NCBI GenBank assembly: GCA_964343805.1
Contig: CAYFLR010000002.1
Location: 62,001 to 126,000, forward strand
Direction of reading: 5' to 3'
From: CAYFLR01 sp964343805
GTDB taxonomy: Bacteria; Bdellovibrionota_B; Oligoflexia; CAYFLR01
Length of the DNA: 64,000 nt
Under the pieces are notes generated by a model, which was given only the letters and a program-made list of their open reading frames with translations, had not been told where the DNA came from and did not search any database. A program made the position numbers and the translations under genes. Position 1 is the stretch's first letter; every line of letters starts with the position of its first letter. Shown piece after piece: positions 44,599-52,230 of this stretch.

Positions 44599-45903
44599 TT
44601 ACCTGGCTCCACTCAATTGTGATTGAATAAATTTAAAGGCTTTCTTACTGCGGGAAAGCTCAAGGTGATTTAAATGCAATACTTTCATACCTTTTTGTTG
44701 AGAAGGTTGGGTTTTCAATGCCTGATGGTAAGTGGAGCTTTTTAAGAATATAACACCATCACTGGGTTCGAAGGGATCGGTTAAAATGGGGATAATGAGT
44801 TCAGGATACCTTTCGTCGGTAAGAACATTTCGGTCTCCTGCTAAGATTGAATAGGTTATATCAGAAGGGAAATGAGCCAAATTAAGAGACTCAACTAAAA
44901 AGCCTCCTGCCTCAGCGGCTTTGGTAATACCAGGAGAAACAACAAAAGAGTTGTTTCCACCATCCCTTAAGATTTTCTTGGTATGATTAAGGTCCATGGT
45001 GTGAGTGAGTATGGATCCCACCACTCCAATTTTTCTTTGATCAAAGAGCATTTGGAGCTGACCATGCCAATTACCGGAAAGAATATTTCTCTCACCAGTG
45101 GATTGCCATTTGCCATTAACGAGGATTTTTGAAGCACCACAGGGGGCCAGGAGTTTATTCAACTGGATAGCAAAGTTATAGAGATAATAGCGAAAGGGGG
45201 TATCAATGCCACCCAGAGGTGAGGCAATAAAAACTATATGATTCACGTCGTTTCGATACTTGGTTAAATAAGAGTAAGTGGGGTAGAAAGAGGGGGCACT
45301 CTGGACATAGGATCTAATAGCCATTGCACCTTTAGAAATCCCTACTAAATCAACCTTTTCTATTGGCCGGCCGATCTTTTTATAGAGCGTTTTAATCCGG
45401 GTAATGGCGTTAGCAATATGTTCCCCCTGGATAATATTGTCGCCATGAAAATGGCTAAAAGAAATAGCAAAAGTCGCATAACCCCTTTTGGCGAGGTACT
45501 GCATCATACCTGGAAATTTATGATGTTTCTTGTCAAGAGGACTTAAAGGTTTCGCGAAGCGTCTTGTGGCATCATCATTTGCGCCATGGATGAAAATTAC
45601 CGGAATACCCTTGGTATAAGTATCCCAACCTGTTCCTAAATGAAGAAGGAATTGCTGAGTTGAAGGACGGTTCGAACCAAATGTTTTAACGATCTGAGGA
45701 TAAAACTGATAGATATTGGAGTGAGATTGTTCGGGAGGAATGCGAGGATTAAAATCTTGATGAAGTTCAATGGCAGCCCAGGGAGCAGCATCTTCACCTT
45801 CTAATGTGAATAGAGGCTCGGGTTCAAAAAACTCAGTTGCAAAGATGGAAGAACTTATTAAGATGGTCAATAAAGTAAGTAAAAACCCTAGTTTTTTCAT
45901 CAC
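44599..45903 (-). CDS. Secreted alpha/beta-hydrolase (lipase/esterase-like)
   Basis: 434 residues with a Sec signal peptide (MMKKLGFLLTLLTILISSSIFA). The hydrolase core shows the oxyanion-side motif IPVIFIHGANDD and the nucleophile elbow VDLVGISKGAM (G-x-S-x-G with Ser in GISKG), followed by PLGGIDTPFRYYLY. The pattern resembles the triacylglycerol-lipase-like or PGAP1-like hydrolases. The catalytic Asp and His are probably near SDGVIFLKSS and the His of LHLNHLELS at the C-terminus. Likely acts on lipids or esters outside the cytoplasm. It precedes the CoA-transferase gene, divergent from the TetR gene across ~190 bases. Confidence 0.78.
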   Translation of the reverse strand: MMKKLGFLLTLLTILISSSIFATEFFEPEPLFTLEGEDAAPWAAIELHQDFNPRIPPEQSHSNIYQFYPQIVKTFGSNRPSTQQFLLHLGTGWDTYTKGIPVIFIHGANDDATRRFAKPLSPLDKKHHKFPGMMQYLAKRGYATFAISFSHFHGDNIIQGEHIANAITRIKTLYKKIGRPIEKVDLVGISKGAMAIRSYVQSAPSFYPTYSYLTKYRNDVNHIVFIASPLGGIDTPFRYYLYNFAIQLNKLLAPCGASKILVNGKWQSTGERNILSGNWHGQLQMLFDQRKIGVVGSILTHTMDLNHTKKILRDGGNNSFVVSPGITKAAEAGGFLVESLNLAHFPSDITYSILAGDRNVLTDERYPELIIPILTDPFEPSDGVIFLKSSTYHQALKTQPSQQKGMKVLHLNHLELSRSKKAFKFIQSQLSGAR

Positions 45904-46058
45904 AATCCTTTGGTCAATTGTTAGTTTTTTGTTAAAAGTAAACCCTCATTGGTCAAAAAAACGAATAGTGAATATAAGCTTCCCTTATCACTAACTACCC
46001 TACGGATCAAATAAAATTATATAGACCCCTTGAATCATTGATGGAATTGTGAATATCC

Positions 46059-46101
46059 TTGACAAATAGGCCAATTTTGGATAATCAATCGTTCGTTTGG
46101 T
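46059..46101 (+). promoter_or_regulatory. Promoter and possible operator upstream of the TetR gene
   Basis: TTGACA (46059-46064), 17-base spacer, TAATCA (46082-46087), directly followed by CAATCGTTCGTTTGG. The core TCGTTCGTTT also occurs at about 46813-46822, near the start of the following hydrolase gene. Autoregulation by the TetR protein is a reasonable inference, but the repeat could be chance. Confidence 0.45.
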
Positions 46102-46120
46102 TATATTAACAGGATTATTT

Positions 46121-46753
46121 ATGCCACGTCCAGAAAATGTTGAACTTCATCAGCGAATACTGACATCTGCTGAGAATCTATTTATTCAAAAAGGGTTTCA
46201 CGGAGTGAGTGTCAGGGATATCGCTCAGGAGTCCAAGACTCCTTTAAGTAATATTTATTCTCATTTCCAAAGTAAAGAAAACCTTTACCGGACTCTGCTT
46301 GAGAATTACGAAGCAGAATTTTTTAAAGATGAAGATGGGCTTCGCAGCGGAACCAATGTGAATACGCTGCCTGAACTTTTCAAAGAGATCGGGCTTATGA
46401 GTCGGCAAATGGTAAAAAAATACACTAACTATTTTCGCCTCATCTATATTGATGTGGTGGAATTTGATGGTGAGAATATTAGACGGCTCTTTCAGTTTAT
46501 TCGTAATCGCTATGAAGAGAGGTATGCCGGGGTCTTGTCTCAGCTTAAAGAGAGCAAGGTCTTTCATGCGGATGTGGATCCGGTGGTTGGTATTATAACT
46601 CTTTCCATGACCTACTTTAACTATTTCACTATCGAAAATGTTTTTGGCGCTACCAATCATCTGGGTTTAAAGGATGATGATGCCATTAATCAAATTGCTG
46701 CTATTTTTAGTCACGGTCTTTTGACCTCTGAGAATCAAAATACAAGGTTATAA
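46121..46753 (+). CDS. TetR/AcrR-family transcriptional regulator
   Basis: 210-residue repressor. The N-terminal TetR helix-turn-helix is clear: ILTSAENLFIQKGFHGVSVR, DIAQESKTPLSNIYSHFQSK, ENLYRTLL. The C-terminal ~140 residues are helical and should bind a ligand, likely a fatty acid or acyl-CoA given the downstream genes (inference). ATG 46121 has AGGA upstream; an in-frame ATG at 46097 is less well placed. It begins a plus-strand operon with hydrolase, KASIII-like, SDR and thiolase genes, spacing 11-23 bases or overlapping. Confidence 0.92.
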   Translation: MPRPENVELHQRILTSAENLFIQKGFHGVSVRDIAQESKTPLSNIYSHFQSKENLYRTLLENYEAEFFKDEDGLRSGTNVNTLPELFKEIGLMSRQMVKKYTNYFRLIYIDVVEFDGENIRRLFQFIRNRYEERYAGVLSQLKESKVFHADVDPVVGIITLSMTYFNYFTIENVFGATNHLGLKDDDAINQIAAIFSHGLLTSENQNTRL

Positions 46754-46776
46754 CTTTTAACAATAAGGAGTTGCCA

Positions 46777-47610
46777 TTGGAAACATCACAAAATAGCCCA
46801 CTAAATATAAACGCTCGTTCGTTTATGAATAATCGAGATGGATTAAAAATCTCCTACTTTACGGCTGGGGAAGGTGAGCCCATTCTCTTTATTCCAGGCT
46901 TAGGCCGAGGCGTAGAAATGTGGGGGCATCAACTGGCTCACTTTGTAAAAGACTACCAAGTGATTGCTATTGATAATAGAGGGGCGGGTCAAAGCGATAA
47001 AGTCTCCACCCCTTTTCAAGTGGCTGATATGGCAGGAGACATTAAAGATCTACTTGATCATCTCAAGTTGTCGCAAGTCAATGTGGTGGGAGCTTCCATG
47101 GGGGGATTCATCGCACAAGAATTTGCGCTGTCCCATCCTGAATATATTAAGAGTCTAATTCTGTGCTGTACAACCGCTGGAGGTAAGCATGCCGTTCCTA
47201 TGCAACCAGAAACATGGGAAATCATCTATCAGTCAGGAATGAATTGCAATGAAGAGACCTTGTTAAATGCGGTAAAGCTCGCTTTTAGCAAAAATTACTA
47301 TCTGCAAAATGAAGATCAAATTAAACAGTCAGTTAAGGTTCGACTCACTGAAGATCGTGACACCGTCTCTTGGGTAAATCAAGCTACTGCTGGGGCTATG
47401 TTTGATGTGTATGAAAGACTGCCGGAAATCAAAGCCAGTACCATGGTAATCACCGGAACCGAAGATGTGGTAGTTCCTGCGAAAAATTCACATTTGATTC
47501 ATCAACAAATTAACAATTCAAAGTTAAAAGAAATTAAGGGGTCGGGTCATTATTTAATGATTGAGTCTCCAAAAGAGTTCAATCAAACAATAAGTTCTTT
47601 TTTATCTTAA
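46777..47610 (+). CDS. Alpha/beta-fold hydrolase
   Basis: 277-residue cytoplasmic hydrolase. Motifs: PILFIPGLGRGVEMWGHQL (oxyanion loop), VVGASMGGFIAQE (nucleophile Ser in GASMG), ITGTEDVVVPAKNSH (acid) and GSGHYLMIESP (catalytic His). The pattern fits carboxylesterase/lactonase-like hydrolases of central ester and acyl metabolism, perhaps acyl-CoA thioester or hydroxyacid ester cleavage, but the substrate is not readable. Start chosen at TTG 46777 because AAGGAG lies 7 bases before it; TTG 46771 would be too close. Part of the TetR operon. Confidence 0.85.
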   Translation: METSQNSPLNINARSFMNNRDGLKISYFTAGEGEPILFIPGLGRGVEMWGHQLAHFVKDYQVIAIDNRGAGQSDKVSTPFQVADMAGDIKDLLDHLKLSQVNVVGASMGGFIAQEFALSHPEYIKSLILCCTTAGGKHAVPMQPETWEIIYQSGMNCNEETLLNAVKLAFSKNYYLQNEDQIKQSVKVRLTEDRDTVSWVNQATAGAMFDVYERLPEIKASTMVITGTEDVVVPAKNSHLIHQQINNSKLKEIKGSGHYLMIESPKEFNQTISSFLS

Positions 47611-47621
47611 GGGGGTAGAAA

Positions 47622-48680
47622 ATGTCATCAATTAACACAATCGCTGGTATTAGAAAGGCCGCTGTATGGTTGCCGGAAGAATACGAAGATGGTGAATTTA
47701 TCAGTGAACAAACCAAGATTCCGCTGCAGGTGGTAAAGGAGAAAATGGGAATCATCAGAAAGTGCAGAGCCACTCGTGAGATGCAGCCCAGTCAAATGGC
47801 GATCAATGCAGCAGAAGATGTTCTGGAAGGAATTGACCGAGATAGCATTGATGTGATCTTATGGACAGGCTCTGAATACAAAGATTACCCCGTTTGGTCG
47901 GCTGGTATCTTTGTTCAAGAGGCTTTAAAGCTACGTAAAGCATGGGCGATGGATATTTCTGCTCGCTGTTCCACTAATGTGGTGGGTCTTAAAATGGCGC
48001 AAACCATCATTGCAGCGGATCCTAAAGTAAATAGAGTTTTGCTTTTAGGTGGACACAAAACAGGTGATCTGGTTAATTACCAAGACCCCAAAGCTCGTTT
48101 TCTCTACTCACTGAGTGATGGTGGGTCTGCGGTATTAGTAGAGCGAGGTTGGGACAATCATATTGGAGCTTCCAAAGTTATTACTGATGGAGCCTTTAGT
48201 TGTGATGTAATCATCCCTGCAGGAGGAACAAAAAACCCTCTACTCGAAGATTACACCGATGATATGACTTATCTGAATGTTCCAGATATTGAAGGAATGA
48301 GAGTTCGCTTAGCAGATAAAACTCTCGCTAACTTTTTAGATGTTATACGTACGGCTGCTCAAGACACCTCTGATCGGTTGATAGATTATTTAGCAATATT
48401 ACATCTAAAGCGATCAATCCATAATACCATTTTGGATCAGTTAGAATTGAAACCAGAGAACAGTAACTATATGGATTACTTTGGCCACTTTGGCGCACCT
48501 GATCAAATCTTATCACTGGGTCTAGCAGAAATTCATAATCAGTTAAAACCCGGTGACAAAACCATACTTGCCAGTGCGGGCATTGGCTATACCTGGTCCG
48601 CTATTGCAGTGACCTGGGACAAACCTATTTTTAGCGAGAAAACCAAACAAATGATTAGTCGCGTAGGAGGATTACTATGA
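47622..48680 (+). CDS. KASIII/FabH-like thiolase-fold condensing enzyme
   Basis: 352-residue thiolase-fold protein in the FabH/HMG-CoA-synthase branch. The nucleophile is Cys116 in DISARCSTNVVGL; YSLSDGGSAVLVE is the conserved mid-strand, and the C-terminal half has ILHLKRSIH (candidate catalytic His) and DYFGHFGAPDQI, where FabH has the Asn of GNTSAAS. The altered C-terminal motif suggests a substrate other than the usual acyl-ACP, perhaps acetyl-CoA or acetoacetyl-CoA condensation. GGGGG ribosome site before ATG 47622. It overlaps the SDR start (ATGA at 48677), so the two are translationally coupled. Exact reaction unknown. Confidence 0.8.
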   Translation: MSSINTIAGIRKAAVWLPEEYEDGEFISEQTKIPLQVVKEKMGIIRKCRATREMQPSQMAINAAEDVLEGIDRDSIDVILWTGSEYKDYPVWSAGIFVQEALKLRKAWAMDISARCSTNVVGLKMAQTIIAADPKVNRVLLLGGHKTGDLVNYQDPKARFLYSLSDGGSAVLVERGWDNHIGASKVITDGAFSCDVIIPAGGTKNPLLEDYTDDMTYLNVPDIEGMRVRLADKTLANFLDVIRTAAQDTSDRLIDYLAILHLKRSIHNTILDQLELKPENSNYMDYFGHFGAPDQILSLGLAEIHNQLKPGDKTILASAGIGYTWSAIAVTWDKPIFSEKTKQMISRVGGLL

Positions 48681-49405
48681 GAGGATTAAAAGACAAAAGA
48701 GTTATTATTACCGGAGGAGCTTCTGGTATTGGTAGAGCAACCGCAGCCCGTTTTTATGAAGAGGGTTCCTATATTGTAATCGTAGATATGCCTCCATTAG
48801 ATAAAACTGAACTTGCTCATCAATTCCCTGAGCGTATGACCTATGTTCAAGCTGACATTGCTTCGAAAGCTGGTCTGGACGCTATTCAGGTTGAAATGGA
48901 CAAAGGCGTTGATGTTCTTATCAATAACGCAGGTATCACCCGTGATGCCACTATCGCTAAAATGGAACAATCCGCATGGGATCAAGTGATTGCTGTGAAT
49001 TTAACCGCTGTATTTAATCTTTCTCAAATGGCCATGCGACTAATGAAAGAGCAAAAGAGTGGAGTTATTTTAAACGCCGCTTCTGTAGTGGCTCACTATG
49101 GAAACTTTGGTCAGGCTAACTATGTAGCTACCAAAGCGGGTGTATTAGGTTTAACCAAAACTCTTTCCAAAGAGCTTTCTCGCTATGGAATAAGAGTGAA
49201 TGCTGTTGCACCTGGGTTTATTGAAACGCCTATGGTGGACAAAATTCCTGAAAAAGTAATCAATATGATGAAAGAGAAAATCCCCCAAGGTCGTCTGGGT
49301 AAACCTGAAGAGATTGCTGCCACCTATGCTTTTCTAGCTTCTGATGATGGCGCTTACATTACCGGAACAACCATAGATGTGGATGGTGGATTAGTTATTG
49401 GTTAA
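48677..49405 (+). CDS. SDR oxidoreductase, 3-oxoacyl reductase-like (FabG/PhaB type)
   Basis: 242-residue classical short-chain dehydrogenase. NAD(P)-binding GGASGIG at 13-19, NNAG at 83-86, catalytic Ser136-Tyr149-Lys153, and C-terminal GFIETPMVDKIP and VDGG blocks as in FabG and acetoacetyl-CoA reductase. The asp after the second strand (IVDMPP) favours NADH, so the cofactor preference is unclear. With the following thiolase it could make or use (R)-3-hydroxybutyryl-CoA, part of a butyrate or polyhydroxyalkanoate-like pathway; no PHA synthase is in the window. ATGA overlap with the KASIII-like gene. Confidence 0.93.
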   Translation: MRGLKDKRVIITGGASGIGRATAARFYEEGSYIVIVDMPPLDKTELAHQFPERMTYVQADIASKAGLDAIQVEMDKGVDVLINNAGITRDATIAKMEQSAWDQVIAVNLTAVFNLSQMAMRLMKEQKSGVILNAASVVAHYGNFGQANYVATKAGVLGLTKTLSKELSRYGIRVNAVAPGFIETPMVDKIPEKVINMMKEKIPQGRLGKPEEIAATYAFLASDDGAYITGTTIDVDGGLVIG

Positions 49406-49423
49406 CAACTTAGGAGGTATGAA

Positions 49424-50709
49424 ATGACAACTTATATAATTGCAGCAAAAAGAACACCAATTGGAAAATTTAAGGGAAAATTTGAGTCCGTATCCGCAAC
49501 AAAATTAGGTGCAGTGGCCGTAGAGAGTGCGCTGGCCGCTTCAGGTGCTCCCAAAAAAGATGTGGAAGATGTGATCATGGGCCATGTATTACCTGCGGGT
49601 CTGGGTCAAGCTCCTGCAAGACAAGCTGGTATTTATGGTGGAATTCCAGTGGAAGCCACATCAGGCACCGTCAATAAGATGTGTGGATCTGGTTTGTATG
49701 CCACTATTTTACTTCATAACCAAATAGCTGCTGGACAAACTCAGCTGGGTATTTCTGGTGGTCAAGAAAACATGACCAATACTCCCTATGTGCTTAAAAA
49801 AGCTCGTTGGGGATACCGCATGGGACATGGTGAGTTTTTAGATACTCTGCTCTGTGATGGACTTGTAGATGCTTATGAGCACATGCATATGGGAGAGTGT
49901 GCTGAGCTTTGTGCTGAGAAGTATGGTTTTACTAAAGAGATGCAAGATGAATTTGCCATGACCAGTTATCATCGTTCTATGAAGGCCAATGAAACAGGCA
50001 GTTTCAAAAATGAAATGGCTCCAGTGGAAGTCACTATGAAAAGAGATAAGGTGGTTGTGGATCAAGATGAAGAGCCTTTTGCTGCTCCTTTGGAGAAACT
50101 TCCCAAACTTAGACCTGCTTTCAAAAAAGATGGCGGTACAATTACAGCTGGTAATGCCTCTAGCATTAATGATGGTGCCGCAGCTCTCGTTTTAGCCAGT
50201 GAAGAGTATGTTCAAAAGCATAATATTAAGCCACTTGCTAAAATTGTAGACTACACCTTAGTCGCGCAAGAGCCCACATGGTATACCACTGCTCCTGTTA
50301 AAGGAATGAAGCAACTGTTTGAGAAGACCGGTTTCACTCCTGATGATATTGATCTCTATGAAATCAACGAAGCTTTCTCCGTGGTAACGATGGCTGCTAT
50401 GAAAGAATTTGATTTAGATCAAGAGAAGGTCAATGTCCATGGTGGTGCAGTGTCTATGGGACATCCCATTGGCGCCTCCGGTGCTCGAATTCTCGTAACT
50501 CTTGTTCATGCAATGCATGAATATNNNNNNNNNNNNNNNNNNNNNNNNNNNNNNNNNNNNNNNNNNNNNNNNNNNNNNNNNNNNNNNNNNNNNNNNNNNN
50601 NNNNNNNNNNNNNNNNNNNNNNNNNNNNNNNNATGATAAAAAGAGAGGTATGGCTTCCATCTGTATTGGTGGGGGAGAAGCTGCTTCTATGATTATTGAG
50701 AAATGCTAA
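49424..50709 (+). CDS. Acetyl-CoA C-acetyltransferase (thiolase), crossing an assembly gap
   Basis: Thiolase that condenses two acetyl-CoA or cleaves acetoacetyl-CoA. Nucleophile Cys87 in GTVNKMCGSGLY, substrate-binding NASSINDGAAAL, EINEAF, catalytic His in GGAVSMGHPIGASGAR, and the second Cys in SICIGGGEAA. The frame is interrupted by N bases 50525-50632. If the flanks are joined with the shared AT (GAATAT / ATGATAAA), the frame continues DKKRGMASICIGGG to the stop at 50707-50709, giving 391 residues, the exact usual length, so the gap is probably artefactual and the gene intact. GGAGG before ATG 49424. Last gene of the TetR operon, 18 bases after the SDR gene; immediately followed by hairpins. 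Confidence 0.93.
50525..50632. other. Run of 108 N (scaffold gap) in the thiolase gene
   Basis: The flanking sequences both match one thiolase at neighbouring residues (LVHAMHEY and DKKRGMASIC), so no real sequence needs to be missing. Confidence 0.99.
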
Positions 50710-50711
50710 AC

Positions 50712-50838
50712 AGTTGGCGTCCGGAAACGCACATCCGCTGTGTTGTCATCAAAAATCGATTCGAATTCGTACTTCTGACGTACTGCCTTCTCTCGATTTT
50801 CTCGTCGCCCTGCGGATGAGCGTTTACGTTAGCCAACT
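50712..50838 (+). repeat. ~127-nt structured hairpin element, copy 2
   Basis: Begins 2 bases after the thiolase stop. Stems: AGTTGGC (50712-50718) with GCCAACT (50832-50838); AAACGC (50725-50730) with GCGTTT (50820-50825); CATCCGC (50732-50738) with GCGGATG (50812-50818); AAAATCGA (50752-50759) with TCGATTTT (50793-50800); apical GTAC/GTAC (50769-50772, 50780-50783) around a 7-base loop. It aligns end to end with copy 1 at 12208-12335 in the same orientation, with conserved single-strand segments GTCC, GTTA, TGTT and CTTCTC. Function unknown. Confidence 0.75.
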
Positions 50839-50875
50839 CGTAGTATCTGTTTTTTGATGATTGTAAATTAGATTT

Positions 50876-50906
50876 AAAAAAGGTCTAATCCCGCACGGCC
50901 TTTTTT
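50876..50906 (+). terminator. A/T-flanked hairpin, possible bidirectional terminator
   Basis: AAAAAAGG (50876-50883) pairs with CCTTTTTT (50899-50906), extended by TC/GG (50884-50885, 50897-50898), around an 11-base loop. This A-stem-T layout is typical of terminators that work in both directions. A second small hairpin, GGCTCT-TTTT-AGAGCC, follows at 50916-50931. Confidence 0.5.
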
Positions 50907-50950
50907 AATAAGCATGGCTCTTTTTAGAGCCAGAATGCTGCCAGAACAGG

Positions 50951-50993
50951 CTGCCAGTGAAGCTAGGATGGTTTCACTGGCAGTTTTGTTTTT
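50951..50993 (+). terminator. Intrinsic terminator of the thiolase operon
   Basis: CTGCCAGTGAA (50951-50961) pairs perfectly with TTCACTGGCAG (50973-50983), followed by TTTTGTTTTT. This is the strongest intrinsic terminator in the window; it faces the plus strand and should end transcription from the TetR operon. Confidence 0.8.
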
Positions 50994-51020
50994 AGATCTA
51001 TATATTATAGGTATTGATCA

Positions 51021-51401
51021 TTAGTAATTAAAATAGAGAAAGGAAAAACCCAGAGTCTTTTCAAAAGGATCTTGAATCTCTATAGCACACCTTCCAATAT
51101 CTGAAGTGGTCATCCATTCAATAACCATTATTTTACAATGGTCCGAGTAATTTTCTAACCAAGTGATGCACTCAACTCCTGCTTCGTCCACAAGAGCTTT
51201 TAGTTTTTCAGCTTCCCCCTCAAAGGGGATGGCAACCAGGATGACAGGGTCCACATTCAGAGTGATTTCTTCATCCAGGTGAAAGATGGAGGAATCCGAT
51301 TTAACTAATTCATCACAGCTTAAGCCTTCATTTGCCCCAAACATTGGGTGACTGAAAACAAACATCAGAAGGATGATTGGCGGTATATGGTTCAGTTTCA
51401 T
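51021..51401 (-). CDS. Secreted protein of unknown function
   Basis: 126 residues with a Sec signal peptide (ends FSHPMFGA). The mature part starts NEGLSCDELVKS, with a Cys close to the cleavage site as in several exported proteins further right, then alternates strands and helices with a total of four Cys (disulfides likely). No family recognised. It stands alone between the thiolase terminator and the HNH gene. Confidence 0.55.
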   Translation of the reverse strand: MKLNHIPPIILLMFVFSHPMFGANEGLSCDELVKSDSSIFHLDEEITLNVDPVILVAIPFEGEAEKLKALVDEAGVECITWLENYSDHCKIMVIEWMTTSDIGRCAIEIQDPFEKTLGFSFLYFNY

Positions 51402-51732
51402 AGGTTTCTCTCTTTGGCTAAAAAAATAGGATTCTTACCTAGTGATTCTAACATAAACTTTGGAACCTTGGGTAATTAAGTGCTGGCCTTATATTTAATT
51501 AGATGACTCCTTTTTACTTGACGGGTTTTTGACTGAAAATGACTTATGTGGCTTGAGGTGGTTATATGGTAGGGTAGAGCGCAGTTGTACCAAGTTTAGG
51601 ATTGTTTTTTCATGGAAGACTCCCCCTGGTAGAGGGTATCTTTTTTTCAATTCATTAAATGCCCATTTTGCTCATTCTGAAGGATGCCAAATACCTGTGT
51701 TATATCTATTGTAGACATTAAGGGAGGTTTAA
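51402..51732. other. 331-base gap without a convincing gene
   Basis: Holds AT-rich sequence and presumably the promoters of the divergent secreted-protein and HNH genes. A short open frame (51529-51714) has no ribosome site and looks random. No tRNA or repeat is visible. Confidence 0.5.
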
Positions 51733-52230
51733 ATGAAAAAATTAAATAATCAAGATGTAATCAATAAAGTTGTCAGCCTTATTCAAAAGCAAAGAGAGTG
51801 CATGAGTGTATTGATAACTTATTTAATAGAATTATTGTTAGAAAAGAAGTGCCCCAAGAGGAAACAAAAAAGGGTAGATAAGAAAAAGCGACTCAAAAAG
51901 TCTTCTCTTTCTAAAAACTCCACCCAAAAAAGAAAACCCATTGCTGAATGGGTTAAGCGAGAGGTTATGAAAAAGTCTGAATATCAGTGTGCTTTTGTGG
52001 GTGCTGATGGAAATAAATGTGGATCCACTCATGATGTCGAGATAGATCATATCAAACCCTTGTCTTTAGGGGGAGGGGATGAGATTGAGAATTTAAGGGT
52101 CCTCTGTAGGGAGCATAATTTGTTTGAGGCAAAACGCCTTCTTGGTTCAGCGGTTATTGATTCTTATTGTCAAAAAGAGTCGAGGAATTGTTCTCTACCC
52201 AAGATTTTAAAGAAGGAATATCAACCATAG
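51733..52230 (+). CDS. HNH-endonuclease domain protein, shortened relative to its family
   Basis: 165 residues. The C-terminal ~90 form an HNH nuclease module: CAFVGADGNKCGSTHDVEID, His in DHIKPLSLGGGD, Asn in ENLRVLC and His in REHNLFEAKR, with two Cys pairs for a structural zinc. The first ~30 residues (VVSLIQKQRECMSVLITYLIE) resemble the start of the larger DUF222-like HNH proteins of Bdellovibrio-type bacteria, but the long middle part is missing and replaced by a Lys/Ser-rich linker (~40-75). It may be a short natural member or a deletion derivative. GGGAGG before ATG 51733. Its 3' end overlaps the convergent FGE-like gene by 77 bases. Confidence 0.8.
   Translation: MKKLNNQDVINKVVSLIQKQRECMSVLITYLIELLLEKKCPKRKQKRVDKKKRLKKSSLSKNSTQKRKPIAEWVKREVMKKSEYQCAFVGADGNKCGSTHDVEIDHIKPLSLGGGDEIENLRVLCREHNLFEAKRLLGSAVIDSYCQKESRNCSLPKILKKEYQP

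Noticed and set aside
12208..50838. The two hairpin elements as integron attC sites
   Set aside because: They contain GTTAGCC/GGCTAAC near an end, but it is not RYYYAAC/GTTRRRY, the outermost stem has the opposite polarity, and there is no integrase or cassette array.
51569..51588. tRNA-like GGTAGGGTAGAGCGCAG stretch
   Set aside because: No acceptor or anticodon stem can be formed around it.
51529..51714. Short plus-strand ORF before the HNH gene
   Set aside because: No ribosome site, no signal peptide or family resemblance.
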